From contig PKXR01000124.1 in NCBI GenBank assembly GCA_003133485.1, forward strand, positions 545 through 10,276: 9,732 nt of DNA, in the 5' to 3' direction. The stretch comes from Candidatus Dormiibacterota bacterium. GTDB lineage: Bacteria > Chloroflexota > Dormibacteria > UBA8260 > Bog-877. Made by a program: the position numbers and the translations under genes. Below the pieces are notes generated by a model that worked only from the letters and a program-made list of their open reading frames with translations, did not search any database and had not been told where the DNA came from. This document shows positions 1-5,934 of the stretch, piece by piece (position 1 is the stretch's first letter; each line of letters starts with the position of its first letter).

Positions 1-489
1 CATGCGGTCGGCCTCGTCGATGACCACGATCTCCACCGCGTCGAGGTGGATGCTCCCCCGCTCGATGAGGTCGCCGAGGCGGCCCGGGCAGGCCACGGCC
101 ACGTCCACGCCGCGAGAGAGGGCCTTCAGCTGAGGTCCGTAGCCGACGCCGCCGTAGAAGGAGTCCACCCGGAGGTTGCGCGGTGTCGCCAGTGCCCGCA
201 GCTCGGTGGCCACCTGCGCGGCCAACTCACGGGTCGGGGTGAGCACCAGCACCCGCGGGTGCCGCGGCTGCGACGGCTTTCCGGACAGCCGGGCCACGGC
301 ACCGATACCGAAGGCGAGCGTCTTGCCCGAGCCGGTGGGCGCCTTACCGCACACGTCGCGGCCGGCGAGGGCGTCAGGAATGGTGGCGGACTGGATGGGG
401 AACGGCTCGGTGATCGATTTGCGACCGAGGGCGGCGACGATGTCGGTGGGGACGCCGAGGGATGCGAATGAAGGTTGCAGGGGGGGCAT
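1..489 (-). CDS. DEAD-box ATP-dependent RNA helicase, N-terminal part (cut by window edge)
   Basis: This is the first 163 codons of a DEAD-box RNA helicase, an enzyme that uses ATP to unwind or remodel RNA in the cytoplasm. The ATG at 489 puts the Q motif at its usual place (F8, then EPFPIQ at 28-33). Motif I follows as APTGSGKT (50-57), motif Ia as PTRELA (85-90), the GG motif at 113-114, motif Ib as CPGRL (134-138) and motif II as DEAD (158-161), three residues before the window edge. RecA domain 2 with motifs III-VI lies outside. No Shine-Dalgarno site is visible before the ATG, but the only in-frame stretch upstream (to a TAG at 580-582) has no better start. It lies 134 bases downstream of the epimerase gene, beyond a hairpin, so it may be transcribed separately. 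Motif Ib normally reads TPGRL or APGRL, and the cysteine here is unusual. The family assignment is secure; which helicase it is cannot be told. Confidence 0.93.
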   Translation of the reverse strand, partial: MPPLQPSFASLGVPTDIVAALGRKSITEPFPIQSATIPDALAGRDVCGKAPTGSGKTLAFGIGAVARLSGKPSQPRHPRVLVLTPTRELAAQVATELRALATPRNLRVDSFYGGVGYGPQLKALSRGVDVAVACPGRLGDLIERGSIHLDAVEIVVIDEADRM

Positions 490-601
490 GGAAGCGCTTT
501 CGTGCGACAGGAGGAGGCACGAGGCGTGCCATGGATGGAGGCCTGCCCGCCAAGTCAGCGCACCAGGACAGCCTCCAGGCTAGTGCCTCGAGCGCCTTCG
601 A

Positions 602-619
602 CCGGCGCAGTGGCGCCGG
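602..619 (-). terminator. GC hairpin just after the epimerase stop codon, possible terminator
   Basis: A perfect 7-bp stem (CCGGCGC / GCGCCGG) with a 4-base loop starts 5 bases after the epimerase TGA at 624-626. No U-tract follows on the minus strand, so it is not a classical intrinsic terminator. GC-rich bacteria often have U-poor stems at gene ends, so an end-of-operon or RNA-stabilising role is plausible. A second small stem lies at 516-530 (GGCACG, AGG loop, CGTGCC). The rest of the 490-623 gap shows nothing I can name. Confidence 0.4.
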
Positions 620-623
620 ATGG

Positions 624-1589
624 TCACTGGTCCCCGCCGTCGGCCAGTCGACGCCGGACGAACTCGAGCACCGCTGCGGTACCCGCGCCCAGTTCCGTCC
701 ACGAGCTCCATCCCAGCTGGATCCCGGCCCGGCTGGGGTCCAGGCTGCTCCGGAACAGCTCCCCGGTTCGCTTGGGTCGGTACTCGGCCGGGGCGTCCAC
801 GCCGGCCTGGGCGGCCATCTCGCGGTAGAGGTCGTTGACCGAGGTCTCCGAGCCGGTGCCGATGTTGCAGAGCAGGCCGCCGCCCTTGGTCGCCCCGCGC
901 ACGAAGGCGTCGACCACGTCGTCGACGTAGACGAAGTCGCGGGTCTGCATCCCGTCACCGAAGATGATCGGTGGCTGGCCGGTCACCAGCCGCTCGGCGA
1001 AGATGGCCACCACCCCGGCCTCCCCGTGGGGATCCTGCCGCGGCCCGTAGACGTTGGCCAGGGCCAGCGCCGAGAACTCCAACGAGTGCAGTTCCCTATA
1101 GGCGACGAGGTAGTCGATGCCCGCCTTCTTCGACACCCCGTAGGGGGACAAGGGCCGATGGGGCAGGGACTCGGTCAGCGGCAGCTCGGAGACGTCCGGC
1201 TCGCCGTAGAGGGTGCCACCGCTGGCGGCGAAGACCACCCGGGCGGCCTGGGCCAGGCGCGCCCCTTCGAGGACCCGGAGCGTCCCGAGGACGTTGACGT
1301 CGGCGTCGAACACCGGATCGGTGACCGACACCCGCACGTCGGCCTGGGCGGCCAGATGGAAGACCACCTCGGGACGCTGTCGGGCCATCAGCCCCACCAC
1401 CTCGCCGGAGCGCACGTCCATCTGGTGAACGGTCAGCTGGTGCCCAGCGGCGGCACGGGCGTCAGCCAAGTTGGCCAGCGAGCCGGTGGAGAGATCGTCG
1501 ATCACGTCCACCGTGTGCCCTTCGGCCAGCAGGCGGTCCACCAGCGTCGAACCGATGAACCCGGCGCCGCCGGTGACCAGCGTGCGCAC
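624..1589 (-). CDS. NAD-dependent nucleotide-sugar epimerase/dehydratase (extended SDR, UDP-glucose 4-epimerase-like)
   Basis: This is a 321-residue extended short-chain dehydrogenase, the usual length for GalE-like epimerases. It converts nucleotide sugars in the cytoplasm, typically for cell-surface polysaccharide. The Rossmann motif TGGAGFIG is at residues 6-13, with D31 placed to bind the NAD ribose. The catalytic set is S123 (or T126) in SGGTLYG and the YGVSK pair Y150/K154. Family-typical segments ANVYGPRQDP (178-187) and GDGMQTRDFVYVDD (211-224) follow. I chose the GTG at 1589 because MRTLVTGG is the normal beginning and any longer frame runs antisense through the upstream gene. The start lies 2 bases after the TGA of the preceding reading frame (1592-1594), so translation is probably coupled and the pair acts on related sugar nucleotides. 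UDP-glucose 4-epimerase is the best guess; UDP-glucuronate or dTDP-sugar substrates are possible. Confidence 0.93.
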   Translation of the reverse strand: MRTLVTGGAGFIGSTLVDRLLAEGHTVDVIDDLSTGSLANLADARAAAGHQLTVHQMDVRSGEVVGLMARQRPEVVFHLAAQADVRVSVTDPVFDADVNVLGTLRVLEGARLAQAARVVFAASGGTLYGEPDVSELPLTESLPHRPLSPYGVSKKAGIDYLVAYRELHSLEFSALALANVYGPRQDPHGEAGVVAIFAERLVTGQPPIIFGDGMQTRDFVYVDDVVDAFVRGATKGGGLLCNIGTGSETSVNDLYREMAAQAGVDAPAEYRPKRTGELFRSSLDPSRAGIQLGWSSWTELGAGTAAVLEFVRRRLADGGDQ

Positions 1590-1591
1590 GA

Positions 1592-2749
1592 TCAGACCCC
1601 CGGTTCGATCCGCAGACCGTCGATGACAGTCCCCGAGGCGGTGACCGCTCCGGCGCCGATCACCGAGAGTCCATGGATCACGCACCGCTGGCCGACGATG
1701 GCCTCGGGCCCGATCACCGACCCCTCCACCGCCGCCTTGGATGCCACCCGGGCACCTGGCATGAGCACCGACCGGATGATCGAGGCACCTTCCTCGACCA
1801 CCGCGCCGGCGCCGATCACCGACTCCTCGACCACCGCCTCGGCAGCCACCAACGCCCCGTTCCCGATCAGGGAGTGGGAGACCTGGTCGCTGCGGACATC
1901 CACCTTCCCCATGCGCCACACCCCCGTACCGATTGACGGATCCAATTCCGCGCCGGGGGCGGGCGGACCGGGCCGCCGCCCGAGGAGAAGGTCGCGGTGG
2001 GCGCGCAGGTAGGCGTCGGGCGTGCCGGTGTCGAGCCAGTAGGCGTCCGAGCGCAACGCGAAGAGCGTGCCCGCCTCGACCAGGGTCGGAAAGGTCTCAC
2101 GCTCGATCGAGACCCGTTGGTCGGGGCGGATCCGCTCGAGGACCGACGGCTCGAGGACATAGGTCCCGGCACTGATCAGGTCGGTCGGCGCCTCGTCCCG
2201 TGGCGGCTTCTCGATGAACGCCTCGACCCGGCCCTCGTCGTCGATGGGAACCACGCCGAAGGCGCTCGGATCGTCCACCGGGGTGAGGCTGATGGTGGCC
2301 TCGGCGCCGCGACGCCGGTGGAAGGCGACCAGCGCCGAGGTGTCGGCGTCGGTGAGCACGTCCCCGTTGACCACTACGAAGGTGTCGTGCCCGTGATCCC
2401 CGATGAAGATTTTCTCGCGCGTGTTGGTGTAATCGAGGACGCTGCCGGTGACCGGCTGGCGGGCCAGCCTCCGGAAGGATTGGTTCACTTGGGCCTGAAC
2501 CGCGGGCGAGGCGGCATGGTCCTTGGCACTATGGAAGACCAGCAGGAGTTGGGTGGTGGAGTTGCCAAAGTAGCGAGACAGGAGGTTGACGGCGTTCTGA
2601 CTTTGTGAGCCGGGTACTGAATACCCGCCGGACGTGAACTGCCCACCGAACGGCCCCGAGAGTCCAACCAGGATCACCGCCAGGGACACCGCCCCCACCA
2701 CGATGAACTTGCGGAACCGGAACGCAAAGCCGCCCAGACGCCAGAACAT
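1592..2749 (-). CDS. Chimeric ORF: MMPL transporter N-terminus fused in frame to a sugar-nucleotide pyrophosphorylase lacking its N-terminus
   Basis: The 385-residue frame holds two unrelated proteins. Residues 1-127 look like the start of an MMPL/RND exporter: a basic N-terminus, a membrane helix at about 15-33, then the beginning of the extracytoplasmic domain up to DTFVVV. From N128 onward it is a nucleotidyltransferase: NGD (128-130, with metal-binding D130), FGVVPID, EKP with K181, and WLDTGTP with D240. After about residue 270 come isoleucine/valine hexapeptide repeats forming a left-handed beta-helix (for example VIGAGAVV). This matches mannose-1-phosphate guanylyltransferase or glucose-1-phosphate nucleotidyltransferase architecture. 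The first ~95 residues, including the GxGTRLRPLT nucleotide-binding loop, are missing, so catalysis is unlikely. The transporter half lacks all other membrane helices. The ATG has a good Shine-Dalgarno site (GGAGG, 2757-2761, 7-base spacing) and is probably translated. The product would be a membrane-anchored, inactive chimera, or the frame is an assembly artefact. Confidence 0.85.
   Translation of the reverse strand: MFWRLGGFAFRFRKFIVVGAVSLAVILVGLSGPFGGQFTSGGYSVPGSQSQNAVNLLSRYFGNSTTQLLLVFHSAKDHAASPAVQAQVNQSFRRLARQPVTGSVLDYTNTREKIFIGDHGHDTFVVVNGDVLTDADTSALVAFHRRRGAEATISLTPVDDPSAFGVVPIDDEGRVEAFIEKPPRDEAPTDLISAGTYVLEPSVLERIRPDQRVSIERETFPTLVEAGTLFALRSDAYWLDTGTPDAYLRAHRDLLLGRRPGPPAPGAELDPSIGTGVWRMGKVDVRSDQVSHSLIGNGALVAAEAVVEESVIGAGAVVEEGASIIRSVLMPGARVASKAAVEGSVIGPEAIVGQRCVIHGLSVIGAGAVTASGTVIDGLRIEPGV
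2369..2386 (-). other. Fusion junction between transporter and pyrophosphorylase sequence
   Basis: The codons for D-T-F-V-V-V (residues 122-127 of the chimeric frame) fit both parents: MMPL proteins commonly read like DGHxTFVVV here, and pyrophosphorylases read like DxFVVVNGD. The switch therefore lies within or beside these 18 bases. By hand count, 2041-2400 is about 70% GC and 2401-2760 about 62%, so composition changes at the same place. No transposon end, target duplication or tRNA is visible. Confidence 0.7.
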
Positions 2750-2756
2750 CTCTCGC

Positions 2757-2761
2757 CCTCC
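2757..2761 (-). promoter_or_regulatory. Ribosome binding site of the chimeric MMPL ORF
   Basis: GGAGG on the minus strand lies 7 bases before the ATG at 2749. It fixes the start of the transporter half and shows that this start was a real, well-translated one. Confidence 0.75.
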
Positions 2762-2779
2762 GGGCTAGCTCGCGGACGC

Positions 2780-2797
2780 TGAATGAATGTTCATTCA
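2780..2797. promoter_or_regulatory. Palindromic operator, probable TetR-family binding site
   Basis: TGAATGAATGTTCATTCA is an inverted repeat with perfect 8-bp arms (TGAATGAA / TTCATTCA) around a 2-bp centre. It stands in the gap between the divergent TetR gene and the MMPL start. On the minus strand it begins 5 bases after the -10 box and would cover the expected transcription start, the classic place for repressor binding. Size, symmetry and position fit a TetR dimer site; binding by this particular TetR protein is inferred. Confidence 0.8.
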
Positions 2798-2802
2798 GGT
2801 AG

Positions 2803-2833
2803 ATTATGGGGAGTGCTAGGGCGGCCATGTCAA
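2803..2833 (-). promoter_or_regulatory. Sigma-70-type promoter for the chimeric MMPL ORF
   Basis: On the minus strand a perfect TTGACA -35 box (2833-2828) and a CATAAT -10 box (2808-2803, 5 of 6 match) are separated by 19 bases, slightly longer than ideal. Transcription would start near 2796, inside the palindromic operator, and the Shine-Dalgarno site follows about 35 bases later. Confidence 0.6.
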
Positions 2834-2848
2834 AGCCGCTTCGCACAG

Positions 2849-2854
2849 AAGGAG
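2849..2854 (+). promoter_or_regulatory. Ribosome binding site that decides the TTG start of the TetR gene
   Basis: AAGGAG lies 8 bases before the TTG at 2863. It favours that codon over the in-frame GTG at 2884, which has no comparable site. Confidence 0.7.
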
Positions 2855-2862
2855 CGTGACCT

Positions 2863-3492
2863 TTGGGAGCGGCTGAGGTAACTGTGGCGACGGCCCACGC
2901 CGGCCAGGTGCGCCAGCGGATCCTGGACGGTGCCGCGCGCGCCTTTTCGGTCTCGGGCTTCCAGGGCACCAGCGTCCCCCACATCGCCGCCGAAGTGGGG
3001 GTCTCGGTGGGCCTGCTCTACCGCTACTTCCCCAGCAAAGCGGATCTGTTCACGGCCATCTGCTTTTCCGAGTTGGAGTCCGAGATGGAGGCTCTCACTC
3101 GTCAGCTCTCTGAGATCGCCAACCCCACCGAGCGACTGCGCCAGGGAGTTGAGTTCTACCTCCGTCAGCTGCAGCAGAAACAGGGCGGCGGAGTGATCTT
3201 GGGGGCACTGGCGGAGGCCCCCGCCAATGAGGAGGTGAGGGCGGTGATGAAGCTCCGAGCCACCACTATCCGCGACTTCGTTCGAGGCTTCCTCCAAGAC
3301 GGGGTCAAAGCCGGCGAGGTGCCCGCCACCATCCCGATCGAGGACTTCTCCCAGGCGATCGCGATGATGCTCGACGGGGTGGTGACCGCATGGGCCGTGT
3401 CGGGGCCCGATCTGGACCTTCTGGCAGTTCGCGACGCCATCGTCAGCCTGCTGGCGGCCGCCCTCCGGACGCCTGGTTCGCCTACGCCGTGA
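2863..3492 (+). CDS. TetR/AcrR family transcriptional regulator
   Basis: This is a 209-residue one-component repressor of normal TetR length. The N-terminal DNA-binding domain (about 16-62) shows the family pattern: RILDGAARAFSVSGFQGTS, then the helix-turn-helix TSVPHIAAEVGVSVGLLYRYF (36-56) and the conserved PSKADLF. The all-helical remainder (about 70-200) is the ligand-binding and dimer domain. The start is the TTG at 2863, supported by AAGGAG 8 bases upstream. The gene is divergent from the MMPL start with an 18-bp palindrome between them, so it most likely represses the MMPL promoter and possibly itself, releasing it on binding a lipophilic or toxic ligand. Its 3' end overlaps the convergent PLP-enzyme gene by 11 bases. 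If the fusion at 2369-2386 is real, its transporter target is destroyed and it now controls sugar-nucleotide genes. The ligand cannot be predicted. Confidence 0.93.
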   Translation: MGAAEVTVATAHAGQVRQRILDGAARAFSVSGFQGTSVPHIAAEVGVSVGLLYRYFPSKADLFTAICFSELESEMEALTRQLSEIANPTERLRQGVEFYLRQLQQKQGGGVILGALAEAPANEEVRAVMKLRATTIRDFVRGFLQDGVKAGEVPATIPIEDFSQAIAMMLDGVVTAWAVSGPDLDLLAVRDAIVSLLAAALRTPGSPTP

Positions 3493-4630
3493 GGCCAGCC
3501 TGGACCAGTGCCTGGGTCAGGTCCTGGAGCAGGTCGTCGTGGTCCTCCACTCCCACCGAGAGGCGGATCAGTCCCGGGGGCAGATACTCCTCGCCGACCC
3601 ACCTACCCCGGCGTTCCAGGAGCGACTCGACCGAGCCTAGGCTGGTGGAGTTGGTCCAGATTCGGGTGGCGGTACAGACACGTTCCGCGGAATCCGCGTC
3701 GCAGTCCAGCTCAATCGCGAGCATGGCGCCGAACCCCTCTTTCATCTGCCGCGCGGCCAGCTCGTGTTGGGGATGGTCCGCCAGTCCCGGATAATGCACA
3801 CGCGCCACTCCGGGTACGTGCTGCAGCCGCTCGGCTAGCAGCGCGGCGGTGGCGTTCTGCCGCCGGAGGCGCACGTCCAGAGTGCGAAGCCCGCGGAGGG
3901 CCAACCAGGTTTCTAGCTGCCCGGCGATGGCCCCGACGCTGGTTCTGTGATACCGCAGGTTAGGCAGCAAATCGCTGTTGTTAGTGACGATCACACCCAA
4001 CATCAAGTCGCTGTGACCGCCGATGTACTTGGAGACCGAATGGACCACCGCATCCGCTCCTAACCGCAGCGGCTGCACCAGCAATGGCGTTGCGAATGTG
4101 TTGTCTACGAGCATGAGTGCGCCCGCCGCATGGGCGATCTCGGCGCAGCGTGGTAGATCGGCCACCGTGAGCAAGGGATTGCCGAGCGACTCAACCAAAA
4201 GCAGGGCCGCTCCCTGACAGGCGCGGCGAACCGAGTCGAGGTTAGTGGCATCCACCAGCTCGGTGGTGCAGCGCCCGACTTGGTCCAGGTGGCGGAGAAG
4301 CTCCCGACTACCGTTGTAGGCATCCCGGGCCACGACGATCTTGTGCCCGATGCCGCAGCTCTCCACTACCGCCGAGGTGGCCGCCATTCCCGAGCCGAAG
4401 ACGACCGCGCCCAAGCCCTCCTCCAGGTCGGTGAGTGCTGCTTCGAGGCGCTCCCAGTTCTCGTTGTGGTCGCGACCGTAGGAGTAGCCCCGGGGGTTGC
4501 CGTGGCTGAACACCACCGACATTGGCAGCGGAGCAACCAGGGCCCCGCTCTCGCTCTCCAGAGTTCTGCCGGCGTGAACCACCCTGGTCGCCAGGCTGGC
4601 CTGGTCCCGATCGGGTTGGATGCTGCTCAA
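3482..4630 (-). CDS. PLP-dependent Cys/Met metabolism enzyme (cystathionine gamma-synthase / gamma-lyase family)
   Basis: This is a 382-residue fold-type I PLP enzyme of the trans-sulfuration family, which does gamma-replacement or gamma-elimination on homoserine esters, cystathionine or methionine in the cytoplasm. The PLP lysine is K201 in SVSKYIGGHSD, and D176 in LVDNTFATP pairs with the pyridine nitrogen. FGSGMAA (78-84) forms the phosphate cup, Y51/R53 match the phosphate-binding pair from the neighbouring subunit, and R356 in LIRLSVGVED should bind the substrate carboxylate. The usual GNPT after Y-x-R is replaced by DHNENW, so substrate choice is uncertain between synthase, gamma-lyase and sulfhydrylase. 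The start is a TTG 7 bases after the stop of the preceding lyase gene, with only a weak Shine-Dalgarno site, so translation is probably coupled. It is the last gene of the tight five-gene set and overlaps the convergent TetR gene by 11 bases. Confidence 0.92.
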   Translation of the reverse strand: MSSIQPDRDQASLATRVVHAGRTLESESGALVAPLPMSVVFSHGNPRGYSYGRDHNENWERLEAALTDLEEGLGAVVFGSGMAATSAVVESCGIGHKIVVARDAYNGSRELLRHLDQVGRCTTELVDATNLDSVRRACQGAALLLVESLGNPLLTVADLPRCAEIAHAAGALMLVDNTFATPLLVQPLRLGADAVVHSVSKYIGGHSDLMLGVIVTNNSDLLPNLRYHRTSVGAIAGQLETWLALRGLRTLDVRLRRQNATAALLAERLQHVPGVARVHYPGLADHPQHELAARQMKEGFGAMLAIELDCDADSAERVCTATRIWTNSTSLGSVESLLERRGRWVGEEYLPPGLIRLSVGVEDHDDLLQDLTQALVQAGLTA

Positions 4631-4637
4631 ACCGTGA

Positions 4638-5537
4638 TCACTTCTGATCCGGCCGCTGGGCCCGGAGCAGCACCTCCCGAGCCATCCGGCCGTGGGCTTC
4701 GTCTACCATCTCGCCGCCCATCCGGGAGGCCCCGCCGTGGTCGTCGAGCGCGGCGAGTATCTGCTCGGCCCGATGGATCTGCTCCGAGTCGGGGGTGAAG
4801 GCCCGGTTCACCGCCTCCAGCTGGGAGGGGTGAATCGTCCACTTGCCGTCGTAGCCGAGCTGGGCTGCCTTTTGGGAGGAACGGTCCAGTAGCGCTAGGT
4901 CAGCGATGTCGGAGCATGGTCCGTCGATCGCCTGCAAGCCGTGCGCTTTGGCGGCGACCGCGATGTGGAAGAGGGCGTAGTGCCAGATGTCACCGGGGTA
5001 GGCGGCAGTCTCTTGCCCGATGGTCAGCTGAGGCATCCCCATCGCCGCCGCGAAGTCGCCAGGACCGAAGATCAGGGCCTCGGTCCTGCGGGAAGCGGCC
5101 GCGATCTCCGCCACCGACTCCAGACCGCTCGGATCCTCGATCTGGAGTTCGAGCCCAAGCGGGCGGGATATCTGACCCTCCGCCTCCAGAGCGGTGAGCA
5201 GGTGGTCGATGAAGGCGACCTCGCTCACCGAGCCAACCTTGGGCACCACCAGGCAGGCGATCCGGTCGGCTAAATGGGGGACCAGTGCCAGCACATCACG
5301 AACCCCGTAGGGGCCCCGCACACTGTTGATCCGAACCGCGACTGTGCGGGCACCGAAGTCGAGCTCCCGCAGGGTCTCCGCCAGCAGGCCCCGGGCCCGC
5401 TCCTTCTCAAGGGGATCGCTCGGTACCGCGTCCTCCAGATCGAGAACCACCTCGGCAGCGTCGAGGGTGGTCGCCTTCTCGGCCATCCGCCGGCTGCTCC
5501 CGGGCAGCACCAGGACCGAGCGCCGGGAGCGGTTCAC
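4638..5537 (-). CDS. HpcH/HpaI aldolase family CoA-ester lyase (CitE / malyl-CoA lyase-like)
   Basis: This is a 299-residue TIM-barrel lyase of the citrate lyase beta-subunit family. Members cleave or form beta-hydroxyacyl-CoA esters such as malyl-CoA, beta-methylmalyl-CoA or citramalyl-CoA with a divalent metal. The N-terminus has the RSVLVLPGSSRRM strand and loop, then LDLEDAV (32-38) and VRIN with R69. The expected metal ligands are E134 (LQIED) and D161 (GPGDFAAAMG). GKWTIHPSQ (231-239) and the C-terminal lid GEMVDEA (275-281) are typical of stand-alone malyl-CoA-lyase-like enzymes, not of the CitE subunit in a citrate lyase complex. No citD or citF genes are nearby. The start is a GTG whose last bases form the stop of the upstream gene (GTGA, 5537-5534). 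The substrate is undetermined; L-malyl-CoA/beta-methylmalyl-CoA or a CitE-like role are the main options. Confidence 0.9.
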   Translation of the reverse strand: MNRSRRSVLVLPGSSRRMAEKATTLDAAEVVLDLEDAVPSDPLEKERARGLLAETLRELDFGARTVAVRINSVRGPYGVRDVLALVPHLADRIACLVVPKVGSVSEVAFIDHLLTALEAEGQISRPLGLELQIEDPSGLESVAEIAAASRRTEALIFGPGDFAAAMGMPQLTIGQETAAYPGDIWHYALFHIAVAAKAHGLQAIDGPCSDIADLALLDRSSQKAAQLGYDGKWTIHPSQLEAVNRAFTPDSEQIHRAEQILAALDDHGGASRMGGEMVDEAHGRMAREVLLRAQRPDQK

Positions 5538-5908
5538 TCAGGCTGGTCCTTCCCCGGATCCTCTCCCTGTTCCAGTCGCTGCATAAGGTCCTCGATCATC
5601 CGTCGCGCTTCGGGGTCGTCCATGAGCCGCTGCCGTACGGCCTCGGCGGCCTGGCGCATCTGTGGGTCATCCATCAGCCGCTCCTGCATCTGGGAGAATT
5701 GAGTCAGCATCTCCTTGGCCGCGGTCTCCTGAGCCACCTGGAGCAGCACCGGCTGCGAGGCGGCGGCTACCACTGCTTCCATCTGCTGGCGGACCATCTC
5801 GATTCCCTTGCAGCCGAGGCACTCCCCGCGGAGCTGGCAGTGGCAAACCGATCGCTTGACCGTATCGAGCTCCCGATGGACTCCGCTCAGGTCAACAGGT
5901 TCAGCCAC
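5534..5908 (-). CDS. Small four-cysteine protein with 17-residue STI1-like repeats, function unknown
   Basis: I do not recognise a named family. The 124-residue protein has no signal peptide or membrane segment. Near the N-terminus a compact cysteine cluster, C22-x-C24-x5-C30-x2-C33, could bind zinc or an iron-sulfur cluster. The middle is a glutamine- and alanine-rich helix. The C-terminal part carries RLMDDP at 77-82 and again at 94-99, with a degenerate third copy RLEQGEDP from 111, a strict 17-residue period. Pattern and spacing resemble the helical DP/STI1 chaperone-binding repeats, which is an inference. The tail is charged. The start is a GTG 26 bases after the methyltransferase stop; GGAGG lies too far upstream (about 20 bases), so initiation looks weak or coupled. 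Its stop overlaps the GTG of the lyase gene by 4 bases, tying its translation to that enzyme. Confidence 0.8.
   Translation of the reverse strand: MAEPVDLSGVHRELDTVKRSVCHCQLRGECLGCKGIEMVRQQMEAVVAAASQPVLLQVAQETAAKEMLTQFSQMQERLMDDPQMRQAAEAVRQRLMDDPEARRMIEDLMQRLEQGEDPGKDQPE
5613..5680 (-). repeat. Imperfect direct repeat, 51-bp period, inside the four-cysteine protein gene
   Basis: The segment at 5613-5630 recurs, with few changes, at 5664-5681, exactly 51 bases or 17 codons apart. It encodes the RLMDDP repeat units. The similarity at DNA level suggests an internal duplication, though protein-level constraint could also maintain it. Confidence 0.55.
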
Positions 5909-5934
5909 TATTCAAGCCTATCCCACCCCTCCGA

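Noticed and set aside
516..530. Second hairpin (GGCACG-AGG-CGTGCC) as a terminator
   Set aside because: The stem is only 6 bp with a 3-base loop and no U-tract, and it lies close to the helicase start.
1590..1919. N-terminal extension of the epimerase frame up to 1919
   Set aside because: The extra codons overlap the pyrophosphorylase beta-helix in another frame and encode glycine/arginine-rich nonsense; the Rossmann motif starts right at the GTG at 1589.
462..2012. Long plus-strand open frame of 516 codons
   Set aside because: It lies antisense to the helicase start, the epimerase and the pyrophosphorylase, all with clear motifs. Its translation is low-complexity with no domain, as expected for a shadow frame in GC-rich DNA.
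2529..3297. Minus-strand frames opposite the TetR gene and the operator region
   Set aside because: They are antisense to a well-supported TetR gene and its control region, and show no recognisable domain.
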